A DNA stretch of 64,000 nucleotides, from assembly GCF_000208745.1 (NCBI RefSeq), contig NC_030858.1:35412091-35476090 (forward strand), given 5' to 3'. Each line of letters begins with the position of its first letter. The stretch's first letter is position 1. This document shows, piece after piece, positions 38,766 to 52,209 of the stretch. The position numbers and the translations under genes were made by a program. The notes below the pieces were generated by a model, which worked only from the letters and a program-made list of their open reading frames with translations, did not search any database and had not been told where the DNA came from. The stretch is from Theobroma cacao. Lineage: Eukaryota > Streptophyta > Magnoliopsida > Malvales > Malvaceae.

Positions 38766-40133
38766 TTCCCGCTGACGGTAAAGATGGTAAGAAAAACAAA
38801 ATGAAAGAGGATTTGGTCGTTGGCGTACGAAATATAGTATAATGTTTTGAGAGTTATTTGGTAGAAGGAACTGTGTTTTAAAAAAAGAGGCTTTGTTTTA
38901 CTTCAGTTCTGGTCTGGTTTTTCAAAGACCCACCAGCTGCCCGTGGAGAATCGTTGGGCCTTTGCCGGAAACCAGGCTTTACGGAACTCCTCTGACCCAT
39001 GGGCCTGTCACAGTGGGGTAGGAGTTGATTATATTGGAAAGAATATTCGAATCCGAACCCGGACTGCCAATGAGACTTTAGAAGAATTTTCATTTAATTA
39101 AATGTTGGATTTGATAGTTAAAAATTAATATTGTCTTATCTAGTTTATATGTGGCTTGGAATAATATTTATTTATAACACAAAATTTGTCCGATGTACAT
39201 AACTTTTAAATAAATTATCCGTAAGATGGTTGAATTAAACGACTTAAAATAAAATAAAATTGAAATTGACGTTTTCTTTTTAGTAATAATTGATCGTCAT
39301 GCTGTTGTATCTTCCTGATTATTTATTTGCATATGAATACAATGGTTGATGTTTAAGGAAAAGGGCATGAAAATGGCCCTTTAACGTCACGAATGCCTAC
39401 AAGTAGTTCAAGGAAGATAACTTGACGGAGTAGCTTCCGTAGAAAATAAGCGACGACATTGTTGACTATGCCTTACATCAATTAACTGCGGGACCAACAA
39501 AGAAAGCAACCTTGATGAAATATGTAAGATATTTTCAACAGTAATAAATGTACGACACAATTTCACGTTGAAAGAAAAAAAAAATTAAGTATAAAAAAAT
39601 AAATTGATAATAATTTGATTAAAGTGAGAAAAATTTTAAATTAAATAGTAATTATAAGGACAATTAAACACTCTTTCAATACACTATCAATGATAAAATC
39701 TTAAAAACAGTAGCATCGATACAAGCCTTAAAACCATTTTATTATTTTCCAGTCTTATATTCAAACAAAACCTAAGATCAAAAATAGGATCATTATCCTT
39801 GTCCAAAAAGAGCTGGTTTCGTTTTGAACAATTTAGTAATTGAAAATCGAAACCACAAGAAAGAAGAGCCATTGTGATCAACTATGCTTCAAAAAACTAC
39901 ATAGAAAACCAAGTATTTACTTAATGATCAATGATTTTTCTGGAGAGGCATAAACCAAATACTATAGACTAAGCTCAGGGAATAGACTAAAGAGATTAGA
40001 TGCATTTTCTGGAACATAACTGGGTGGTGAAGGGCTCATCGTCCCGTCGAATGAGACAAGGGAGTGGTTAACTGCAGGCAGCTGTCATCGATCAAGACAT
40101 GGGCAACTGGATGTAATCTCCAGCTAGTGAGGA
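38766..40133. other. NPC2 promoter/VLN1 3' flank
   Basis: This 1.4 kb spacer contains the NPC2 promoter (first 300 bp or so) and the VLN1 3' UTR near 40000. The AT-rich middle shows no gene, RNA or repeat that I can support. Confidence 0.45.
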
Positions 40134-43100
40134 TTAAAAAAGATCGACTGCCATCTTGAGCTTGTTTTGTCTCCATTTAGGAAGCTTGTAGAAGGCTCCC
40201 TTCGGCATGCCAAATCTTTCTGCAAACTCCTCCTCTGACAAGTATGCCTACAAGAATATGTAACCACAAATTCAGATGCATTCAAGGATGTATCACAAGG
40301 ATAGGCTGAAAAAAGTAATGGCAGTGATTAACAGATTATCATTGTAAGAAATACTAATTTCAATCTCTAAATTTTGGTTGTCTTATTTTCACATGCAGTC
40401 TCATGTCAAAAGCTTAAAATTTTTTTCACAAAATTTAAAGGATAAGAGATCCCTTTTTTCCCTTGACAAATAGCAAGTCACATTGTTTCAAATTGCATTG
40501 AAACTTAGGAATTCATAAATGTTGAAGTATCCTTAAAAGGTTTATTTGAAGTTTGAACACTAGGTGGAACAAGATTTTAAAAGCTGTATACTGTTAGCTG
40601 TTACCTCTCTTTTGGTCACATCTATGCCTGGAACTGGGTCAGTTGACACCACTGTCAATCTTTGATAAGGATATATTAATGCATTTGCACTGGTCTCAAT
40701 TGTATCAATCTGGTTTGAGTTTTCATTTGTTGAAGGGGAGCTTGGTTTTACTACCGGAGAATCTGCAAAAAAGGTGATTCAATAAAAAAATTACATATTT
40801 TACGACAGGAAAGACAGCATAATTAGATAGAAAAGTTATAAATAAAACAAGGCATCCCAGCATAATGTGCATGGTAAATTAGTTTGCAAATGGAGTCACT
40901 CGACCTCAGTCTACGCATGCAAGTCTTTGTCAGAATCATTCTGCCTAGTGCAGATTCTTCTTTATTCAAACTAAAACACTCTGAATCAACTGTGCAAGTT
41001 GTTGATCCAAGAGGGTTAAGGTATTCCAATTTCAAGGTCATAATCAAGTTTTGTCTGGTCATCAGTAAGAATGCAACTCATTGAGTGGTTTAAAGCTAGG
41101 AAAACTTACAATGACTCTTAGTATCTATTACATCAGATGCATTACTTTTTCCCCTGTTCTAAAATATTCGAGTCTGCCGGATCTTGTAGAGATTATGAAC
41201 TAATGAAATTGCATTTCCCTATACAGGCACAAAAACTTAATTTAAGCCTAAATAATTTCATTGAAAAATCAATTATGTTCAATGCACCTTGATAAGGTGA
41301 GGACCCCGTAAAGAGCTTCCTGACAATTGGTGTTGGGCTGGATACATTGTGGTCGTCAGAAAACTTCAAATGTGAACCTGATTTGCTAGATGCAGGAGAT
41401 ACACTTCTTTCCCATCCATTTGAACTGCCAGATCTGCTTCTTGGGCCATCTGGGGTAGCTTCCCTGGAGTAAGCTTTCCGTGCATTTCTTGCTGGTGCCT
41501 GAATGGTATCGCATGAAGCTTGTGTAAAATTAATTTTGTTTTAGAATTGTAAAGTTCAATAAGTATCCCAATGTATTTCAGTAAAACATATGTTATATAT
41601 ACAAAATGTGGTATTTGCTAATAAATTCTAAAAAGATTAACAAAAAAAAGAAAACCAAAATTCCAGGGTTGCATTTATTTGGTTTTGCTTGATCATAAAA
41701 TTTTTGCAAGGAAAAGGTTTCTTCTACTTGAACCAAAGGTGCCTTTGGCCATCAATGACAACTATCTGGCAATAAGTACAAATATTGTTGCACCACCCTA
41801 TAGGTATTGTCACCCTTGCCTTGGCCGCACGCGGCTTAACATCTGTTGAGAATGCTAAGGGACAACTAGATCTTGAAAGGTATAAATAAAATATTATGTA
41901 ACTTGAGCACATAGCATCTGAATATGTAGCAGTGAAGTGTCCCACAAACACTAGTTCCTTTAGTGAATAATTAAACAAGAATTACAGCTGACTGTTATTC
42001 CAATTGTCTATAGTAGACAGGATGAAAAACTCCCAGTGACTTGAGACATTATTTAACAGCTTCCCTGATTAAGCACACTGTGAAATGTCACTCATGGACG
42101 AACAGGCAGATCTCCACTGTCCAACAAACTCATGTTTCTGTACTCTGTATTCTAAAAGAAAACTGGCTGACTGTCATGTCTATTCCATTCTACATACAAA
42201 ACTCCAAGACCAAATATCAATGAAGATATCCTCTTTCTTTAATGGTGAGACAGAGACCAACAGAAACTCAGGAAAAAAGAAACAAGTGGGAGAAACTATA
42301 TCAAGTCAAAAAAGAATGCCCACATAATGAACCTCATACCTAAATTCTCATACATACATCTAAATAAAGCTCAGTAACAGTCACTTACAGTTCCACTTGA
42401 TGTTTTCCCCTTTAAGGTAGCAAGCTTCCGCTCAAATGAATTGCCATGCATCTGCAAGACAGCAACTCAATTAAAACTTTAAACTGGACGTGTTCTTGCT
42501 GCCAAAATGCATAACTAAATCATGGAGATACCAGTTACACAATAAGTTCCCACACAGCAAAACTAGGATATTCTCTGATAGGAGGAAAAAGTAAATAAAA
42601 TGAAAAACTTAGTAATAAAATCCTTCTTTGTTTATTATGTTACTTTTTACTAATGTTACTTTTTGAACTTGACATTAGTTCAAACCATTTAATGCAAAGG
42701 ACAAAGATACATAATAATATAATAAATAGATAAACAAGTAAGCATATAATAAATAACTATGTATCTATATCATCAAATAAATTAGTAAGTACATAAAAAT
42801 AAATATATTCATAGTTAATTAATGAAATTAAATAAATTAATATATTCATAATTAAGAATAAAAATACTATTGTAACATCTTAAAAAAATATAATTTGTTA
42901 CCTATAAGTATGTGAAATATATGATTAACTAATATATGTGAAATATATGATTAGCTAATATATGTGAAATATATTATAACTAACATATTCATTTTATTTC
43001 AATATATAAACAATTAGTAATTATTTCATTGAATTTTTATTTTATTACAATTTTCATTTAGTTTATTTAATATACCATTAGTAGTTAATACTAATTTTTA

Positions 43101-46100
43101 TTTTATCTATTACTACAATACAATTGAAATATGTCAAAAATAATAATTTTTTGTTACTTAGACATACATGTAACTATATTATTATTATTATTATTATTAT
43201 TTCATTGAATTTCCTTTTGCATTTCAAAATCAAATATTGTAAAATTATAAATTACAAAATGCACTTTGTCTCACCACTGAGCTATCAATTTCACCGTCAC
43301 CACTGTTTTCAATCTGACTACTATCAATCTCATTGTTATGCCAAACAGAGCCTTAGACACTACCAGCAGCTCAAAGTTCAAGTATTTTTGCTGAAACATT
43401 TTCTACTATATTACACGTGTTTTCTATCCAATAAAGGTACTTCACAGATTTCACAATATCAAGTATGCCCCCGCAACCCCGATATCCACTTATTCTGCAT
43501 CACCGGTCATCACTGACTGGGTATCCAGGTCTAATGGAAATTGATTAGAAACAATCATAAAAAATTAAATAAAAATATGGATTGGCCAAGACAGTGAAAG
43601 TACACCAACATCATTGACAAGGAGCTAATAATAGGTACTTCTAACTAAGGCAGATTACCCACTTACATTTGCCTTTGAGGGATCCCATTCAAAGAAGCAT
43701 GTGAAAAATGGTGGCTCATGGCCTTCAGTGATAACATATATAGGAGTTTCCAAAGAAAGTTCTTCTTCCAGAATGTCTGTTTCAAGGAATTTCTGCCAGT
43801 CAAGGAAACAAATATGAGAGCATAGAAAGAACTGAAGAGTATAAAACATTCACATAATGATAACATTTGTAAATGTTCAACATCAAAATATTGGTATGCC
43901 AAACTACAGATAATCCAGGACACAAAGAAGACCTTTGAGAAAATAAGTTCTGAGAGAGTCTAGGCATATAATTTACCAGACCAAGATTAAGGGCTACTTG
44001 TTTTGATTTAATAGTTGAGTGGCGTCCAACCCAAACATATATTTCTTTATGGCAGTCTAGCACTAGTACATCTTCAGTAGTTAAATCATCTTGAGTGAAG
44101 CTATATATCTCTTTAACCTGAAAACAAAACCAAGCCAAAGTAAATCCTCAATAAAATCAAAGAGGTATTTTATAACTCAATAGTTGCTTTCCAATTTAGC
44201 AACAAATTCTTTCTTTAGAGAAAAAAAAAAAACTGAACATAATACTAATTTTTTGCCTTTTGAATTTCAAATTTTTACAGAGAAGAGAATGGAATACCAC
44301 AATAATTTCATCAACTACGCACCATTTTATGTCCAGAATAATCAGATAGAAATTCAGCATGATTCAAAACTGATTAGCAAACTTTCAAGAAAGCAGAAAA
44401 TTTGCATAAGAAACCCAGCCAAACCCCTTAAAAGAGATGCTTTCAGACCATTATATATATATATATATATTTATCTTTATCATAGATTAATGAGTTTAAT
44501 CCAAGATGACATGACTTCTCTATACTTCATTTTAGACACTCAGCTGAGACATGATTCACCAGGCAAATTTAAGTCCCTTCCTTTTACTACCTAGGCTATA
44601 AAATTCTGACAAAAGGTTTGGACAGTGATAATACTCTCCTCTACAATACATGACAAACTGTAGTATATACTGTGGCTATCCTGAAAGGAAATTCAAAAAG
44701 CAATTGACCAGCTTCATGGGAAAAGTTAAAATGTTTCTGACCAAAATGATGGATGAACTAATCCGTAGACTTGGCTGCTTATGCAAGGCACATTCACAAA
44801 AGGAAGTGAACGAAGAACCTACTTTCACAACAGGTCCTAAACACTGTAAAGATTAAAGAACTCTTATGTCTCTATGACATGCAATCCTAGGAATAAGCAA
44901 AAAGGATGAAATTTATGATTATATCCAAAGTCCATTCAATCTACTTGAGCATAGAGATCTCTCCTTACAGAAAGTCCATGGAACTGAATTTAACATAGAT
45001 AGGTAATGTCAATCCTATTGACATTTGAATGGTTTCAAAAATAGGCATTTCCCTTAACTAGCCTAAATTTCAATGAACTCCTTGTTAAAAATCTATATGT
45101 GCAATATGAGTTGATGACAACATTTATATTGCAACCAAACATGCTTAACTATGAAAGGTATGCAAGCCAAAAGAACCAAACAAGGTGTACCTTGACATCA
45201 CCTGAAAAGGGAAATCAAACCAAGCGGCAAAGAACCATAACCAACTGTCAGACATGTTTTGCAGCAATTTACAGCCGGCAATCTTCTGAACCAATGCAGA
45301 AGCAAATTATCCTTCCAGAGAACAATAGTAAAAAGAGAGGAAATTTGCTTACCTTCAGTAGAGGTAAATTTAAATAAATGTTGATCTTCTATGAATTTTT
45401 TCATCTCTTTTTCTCTTTGATACTCTGTCTTTCCACCAAGTGAACTCCAGAAACTGTCTGGTTCGCTTCCTTCCCTCACCGATATGGGTTGCCATGTTGG
45501 CTGTAAATAGCATCAAAGAAATAAAATCAAGGATGATTAAATTAAGGATCAGAAAACAACAATGAGAAATTCACAACATAAATTTGTAGCAATGGCTTTC
45601 TCAGCCATTGAGAGAAAATTTATTGCTAAAATAGAAACTAATTAAAATATCTAATATTACAGCCCATTTGAATAACATAATTACATACATTAATCAGTTC
45701 AAGCATTCTATCAAGAAGATCATGGTCTCTACTCAAGGTGAGATTCCCAATCCAAGTGAAGACAGATGTTCCATTTTGCAGGATGTAACAGTAGGATGAA
45801 TTCAGGGAGCTTGAAACCTGAAAAGATTTTAGTTTAACAAGTCAGTCATATGTGGAGGAGCATATGTACCGAAGCAAAATTATTCTAACCAGCTAAATAA
45901 TTTGAGAAAGCCTAAACAAAAAAAAAATAATTCTGCTTGAAAGTTCAAAGCTTTCTCAAGATGAAAACTAATCAACCTTTGAGCATGACTTAACCATTTG
46001 ATGACTTAATTGATATCAAGTGTTGCTCTTTTGACAATGTAAGCATAGTAATCATGTTAGCAAACAAACAGAAGGTGCAAAAGTAAACTGGAGATTCAAT

Positions 46101-46413
46101 TTTTTAACTGATTTTCCTATAAAAAATTAAATGCAAGACCACTAACTCATTTATATTTGGCATATCATATTCATGGCAATGGTAGGTTGCTCTCAACAAG
46201 TACCACAAGTTGTATAAACATATAGGATATATTTTGGAATGTGGAAGTGTATTTCTCTTATAAAGAAAACATAATTCTTATACTGACAACAGGATATTAA
46301 TGTTTGTTGCAGAGGCTCCTATTGGCATCCAACAGAAATATGATGTTTGAATGGTTATCAGGCAAAACAATATGTATTAAGGCATGTGAACGCCTGTGGG
46401 TGTAAGTCTGGTT

Positions 46414-46477
<64 letters not shown>

Positions 46478-46501
46478 GAGAGAAGGAGGGAGATGGGAGG
46501 T

Positions 46502-46532
<31 letters not shown>

Positions 46533-49500
46533 AACAAGGGTACTGTTTTAGGATGAATGTTAGATCTTGGACTTACATGATCAACCTGGATAGCTTGCAT
46601 GTTTTCTGGACTCGTCCCTTGAACTCGAAAAAGTGCTGTTTTTTTTTCATCATAAGTATCATCATCAATACCACTTTCAGCAATAAACTTCTTGTACCCT
46701 GCACTGATACCTCCCTTTATTTTATAAAAAAAAAAAGGCACAATGTAGTGTTAGAAGACTGCCTATTTTGTCGGTAGATTAGCACAAAAATTAATTTATA
46801 CTCGAAAGTAATTAAGGGCAAACGTATCTTGTGAAGAACCAACCTTATAAACAATTAATGTCTGGAAAATAAGGAAAAACTGAACTGGCTCTCTATTTTC
46901 AGTAACCTGAGCCTGAAAATAAAACATGAGATTTAACCTAGTGAACATCATCTGTTGAGATTCAAAAGATGTTAGTGTTATACATATATCCCTTAGTAGT
47001 TAATCCTCATACATTCATGAAGAATAGCAAAATAGATCATACTCCTTTAGAATCAGAAAAGCAAAGGACCATTGCAATGGTCAACAAAGAGCAAAATAAG
47101 AATTTGCCTGTATGACATAGCCTGTCATTTTCAGTACCATGAATGAGTAAAACCATTGGCTTTCTCTGACAAAGCAAAATCACATAGAGACAAATCACAT
47201 AAGATACACTAAAAATTACTTACAACTACTTGATTAATTCTTGAACATCCTAAGTTAACTTGTAGCATCAGGTTAATCAAACCAAAGTAACAAATATTAT
47301 AATACGTGTTGGAGAATGAAAAATAGAACTTGCCATTACTGGATCCCCTCTGGTTGAATCAACAATTGCACTCATATGGAAGATGGCATCAGCTCTATCT
47401 TCCTGCAGGAAGGAACAGATAATGAGAAAAGGAGACAAATGACATGGTCAGAAAGCTGATCTAGTGATCATATGTAAAAACTAAAATGTTACAGCAAAAT
47501 ATAGCTGAAGATACCAAAATTGCATACGTAACAGTATTGCATGAAATTAAGAGCCAACATTTTAGTCCAAACAAGAAAATGCAACTCACAAGCACAGAAT
47601 GAAATAAGTAGTCATATTGTTTTTGATTCGACATGATCATATCTAATGAGATATTTTCATTGGTATTGTTTCTTTGCTCTTCCTCTACTGCCTTTGGCAT
47701 TAAAAAAATACTTACAGCCTTTGGTCATGATAGCACTTCAACAATCACTACAAGTTAAACTTAGCTTCTCAAGAAAAAGTTCATATTTCAAATAAATACT
47801 TTACTAGTTGAATAACTCATAACAAAGGCAGCAAAACCTTTCAACATTTAAGCAAGGCATCACGTATAAAATCTGCAACATTAAACGCTTCTAATTGTTC
47901 ATTATAGAATTGTGATTGATTAAAAATCCTGATTAAACATATATAGAAAAAAACATACAGGATCTCTATCAAAAAGGATAAATATTCTCGCATGCCCTAT
48001 GCAGTAATCTAAAGGATTTTTTTTATAAAGTTTGCATGTCTAAGATTCCAATTGCTTGCTGTAGGATTGGGATGGATCCTAATGCCCAATCTCAAGCATC
48101 TCCTGGTTTACCAGACAAAAGCTCAAGATCTAAATGAAAAAGGTTATCATGTATTAATGAAGCATGCTTACCAGTACACTTCGGTGACCAAGCCATGCAT
48201 AAAATAAACTCTCATCCCTTTCATTTCCAGGATATGTATACTGCACAACATAGCAATCCCCACTGTAGAGCTTTGTCTGTTCTGAAACTGGAATAAGGGA
48301 CAGTTCATGACCATTTACCCGCCAAACCTGGCATTTCACCATTGCAAAAACACAAAATATGAGACAGTAAAGGCTTAAGCCATCACTCAGAAAAAAGAAG
48401 AATCATTTTCTTGAAATTGATGCTACTTTCAGTGTGCCTCTGCAATTTATATAAGACTGGAAGTCTTCTTCAGGAAGCTCCTTCACTTCATAACCCTGTT
48501 GCTTGAATATTGCTGAAAGAGAAAATGAAGTGAAATTTATAAGTGCATCATATATATAGCCTACAACTGATCCCCTTCCACCTCTTTCTTTCCAACAATT
48601 TTGTTGCAATAGGTGCAAACCTGCCACTTTTTCTCGCCCTTCATCATACAGCTTGGTCTCTGCAGTTTGAGGCCAAATATTGAAGTAGGATTTAAACATT
48701 GAAGTTTCTAGACCCTCAGTTAAAAATGTTAAGTGAGTCCTGCTTGACCTGTCATGCTTTCTGAGGAAATCCTGTAAAAGAGTAGCCAGCAATCCAGTCA
48801 GAAAGAATGCCTTAAACTCCTGCCGGCAAGCATAAGTAGAGGCAGTAACACTTGTCAACAAATTCTTCAATCTACATATCACAAATGCTCCTTACATTCA
48901 CCAGCCTATCTCATACAATTAATGCCTTTTGGGCACTTTCTACATTGAGGGATAAAACCTTGTAAAACCATAGAGTGTAAATCTGGAAAAGATAGAAACC
49001 TATGAAGGTGGACTCCAGTAGATCAAAGTTTCACTTAAAGACAGAACCTGATATCCATGGATGTCCGTCTTCTTTAAGGGAATAATAAAATCATTTATTG
49101 TCAGAAATTTTCTCGCTTGTATTTTATACATAGCCTGAGGGAGCCATAAAGTGAAATAGGGGGCCCACCTTGTTTAGTCAAGGCTGGTATGTGGGAATAA
49201 GGAACCAATGTAAGTAACCTCATACTAAAACAAGTAATTTAATTAGAGATTATTCATCTACAGCTCAAGCAAAGCACTGCCTCTCATTCTCCATGCTAAC
49301 TTTTGATATAAATAGATATACCAAAAAAAGAAAAGCACAAAAAGGCTTAATAGACTGCATTCTGACTTGATAATTCTATAAACAGCTTAGATGATTGAGG
49401 AACATTACAGCATTTGAAGAAAAGGTACAAGACAGCTTATCATATTAACTCAATGTCTTAATTAATAATATTCTTGCCAATCTTCTCCAAAGAAGCCAGA

Positions 49501-52209
49501 GCATCCTGTACAAAAATTATATCAGGTCAAATGGCTATTATGATTTTGGGATAAAATGCGGGAGAATAGGGAGAGGTAAAGGGAGGAAAGGGATAATGTC
49601 AGTTCATCTATAGATGCAGGCCTGGCATTTCTAAATGCATCCAACATATCCCCCTAATGATGCACTCAATCCAACATTTTGCTTTACATCTACATGTGTG
49701 AGTAGAAAGAGCGGGATGGAAAGGAGAGGGCAAGAAGCAGAAGAAAATAACTCTTACCTCTGCAGCTGAAATAGATGTCTTTCGTTCAGTTATTGAAGTA
49801 TTTCTTCCCATCCAAACAAAAATTTCAGCACCACAGTCTAGCATATAGCACTTGCTTTTCTCAAGCATATCTTTATCCAATGAATTACTTCCAATTTGAG
49901 ATAGTTTCCCCTGAAGATTTATCCTGAAAGATCTTAAAGTGTCACTCGAGAAAGGTATGCTATTTCATTTAAAGGAAGAGAAAAAAAAAATTTCTTGGAG
50001 AACAGAAAGAAAGAAAAGAAGAAGAGTAACACAGAAACTAACAGGACGAATTGATTCAATCAACAACATCTTACACCAGTTCAAAAGTTAGAAAAGAGCA
50101 GCTATTTATAAAAATATAGGAGGTAATAGCCAAAAGGTATACAGTATGATTTGACTCTTACAAATGCACAACACAGTTGTTTCTGACTACTCATATACAA
50201 CCTTGCAACTACTTAGGAACTAAGTTTGTTCAAGTTGACAAAGACATATTAGCAAAATTCAAAGCCAAACTCACCAGAACAATATTACAGGACTGTCAAC
50301 TTGTTGCTCACCAGCCAAAGCTGAGTCCCGGGGAATTGGTGCATAACCACCAAAAAAACTCCAAAATTCACCAACATCAGAATCACCAACCAATTTTCCA
50401 TCCTCTGCAGCAAGAGAACCATTTAATAATTGCGATATCTTTTATTGGAAAAAAAGGTTGCAAGAAAATTTCCAACCTATAATTGCCACTTCACAGTTTC
50501 CAGCGTGCTTATTCTCTTTGATATACTGAACAACCTCCAAAGCTTTAGCCCTTTCTTGGATACTAGAGTTGCACCCGCTAAAGAGGAAAATTTTTGATGC
50601 AGTTTCAAGAATGAATACATCATTGTGATTCAAGGATGATCGAGAAAAAGGCACCTGGTCAGCAAGCATGACATAGGAAGAATCATAGTTAATGTTAAGC
50701 CAAGGTATTGAGAACAACAAAACTACTTTGTGTATTTATCAACATAGTACCAGTGCATAACAGAACCATTCAATTTTAAAGATTGATAATGAGTTCATGG
50801 CTTATTATTGAACAGACTCCTTGTATTGACTTGTTGGCATTGTATATAAATACAGCCTGTAATTACCAAAATATGCCTGCTATAGAACAATCATCCCTAA
50901 ACAAGTGTTTTATTGGATCACTAGATTTTGTCTTGTAAAATAGACCACAAGAGCAACTTGGCTCTTTCAAGTTTTAATTTCTCAACTTGAATTTTCATCA
51001 TTGCCCTGCAGAGTTATTTCGGTAATTATGTTATAAGACATGTATCTAGAGGGTTTTTTTTTTTTTTTTTGGAATGTTAACTCAAATAATTAAATTCATC
51101 TCAATTCCTTTCCCAAACTTCAAACACAACTTACTTCTTTAACATGAACTACATGATCTCCCTTGCATGTTAACAAGGTGACTTGGTTTGTTTCACCATT
51201 TGAGTTCCCTGGCTGTGAAGAATATACTCCTTCAACAGGAATAATACAAGGTTTAAAATATGACAAGAATTTCTCTGTCTCTTGGCCTTGAACTTCTCGA
51301 TACTGCACAGTGCAAGACCCTAGCGCTGCATCTAGTTGCAGTGCTTTGTCCGATGCTAAGGCTGAGTCTACCTGCCAATACAGCAACCATTCTCAAAATA
51401 CCCAGTAGTAGCATAAGACTGCATTATGTAAATATTAATGGATCAATACCTGATAATTTTGGGTTTCAGGTGGCAAACCTTCTTTTTTTAAAAAAAAAAA
51501 AAACAGTGTTTAATACAATTAATAAATACTAAAATATTTCAATAATTTTTTCTAACAAAAAAGTTTCAATCGTATTTCAATCAAGCGGAGTGATACTTAG
51601 GCCTAACAACTTGCTTTATTTGGACATAAGGTCAAACACATTTGGCAGGTTCCATCCATTTTCTTGTCTGTATCATAACTCTTCCTGATATTGAAGAAAC
51701 TACCAAATTTAACATTCAATAGAAATCTTGAAACATAATCTTGTCCATGAATAGAAAGACAAGAATGTGAAAAAAAAAAAAAAACACAATCAATAACCTC
51801 ATTTGCATCATTTCCCATCCAATAATGTATGTCGTGCTGCGGAGGCCCACTTTTTAGCACGCTTGTCTGTCTCAAACAACAACCAAAAATCCAAACATAT
51901 AAATCTTTAAAAATCTAAATGTAATAATCATAACTCCATTTTACTAGACCAAAAAGTTAAAACGCTAAAACTTACACTTAAAACGACATATGCACTTCCA
52001 GAGTAGAATTTTCCATGAGAGGATTTTGGAACGGGAACCAACCGCAAATCCTCAATGCACCAGATTTCTAATCCACTAGATATACACAAAAAACGAGATT
52101 AAAACAGAGAAACACAAGGAAAAAAGAAATACAGTTAACAGTTATGAATATACGGTTTTGCCCCTGCGCCATGTAATGCTGAATCAACGTCTTTGCTGTA
52201 AAAAGCCAT
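40134..52209 (-). CDS. VLN1: Villin 1, actin-bundling protein
   Basis: Twenty-two exons give 901 aa (Arabidopsis VLN1 about 910): 52209-52154, 52075-51976, 51866-51798, 51371-51135, 50654-50477, 50404-50275, 49923-49758, 48771-48621, 48512-48427, 48327-48172, 47402-47334, 46912-46844, 46714-46577, 45817-45689, 45500-45353, 45201-45191, 44117-43977, 43792-43667, 42451-42389, 41498-41288, 40762-40605, 40247-40134. It has six gelsolin repeats ([74 protein letters not shown]), a serine-rich linker and a villin headpiece ([27 protein letters not shown]). VLN1 bundles actin filaments and in Arabidopsis acts without calcium regulation. Exon 16 is only 11 nt and intron 11 has a GC donor. The start [11 protein letters not shown] matches the family. 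Confidence 0.95.
42909..42985. repeat. 26-bp tandem repeat in VLN1 intron 18
   Basis: Three near-identical copies of a unit beginning TATGTGAAATATATGAT follow one another. The copies differ by one base between units 1 and 2 and are truncated in unit 3. It lies in an unusually AT-rich intron section (42600-43250) that also carries an (ATT)n tract at about 43177-43200. Confidence 0.7.
46412..46528. repeat. Compound (GT)n(AG)n microsatellite in VLN1 intron 13
   Basis: About 13 GT units run directly into about 18 AG units, followed after a short interruption by another AG tract at about 46506-46527. In the gene's own orientation this is a long CT-rich, then AC-rich stretch between exons 13 and 14. 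Confidence 0.9.

Noticed and set aside
37791..38804. Plus-strand open frames over NPC2 exon 1
   Set aside because: Antisense shadows in a GC-richer exon; proline- and arginine-rich composition without family match.
46412..46777. Open frame through the GT/AG microsatellite
   Set aside because: The frame is open only because the dinucleotide repeat has no stop; it lies in a VLN1 intron.
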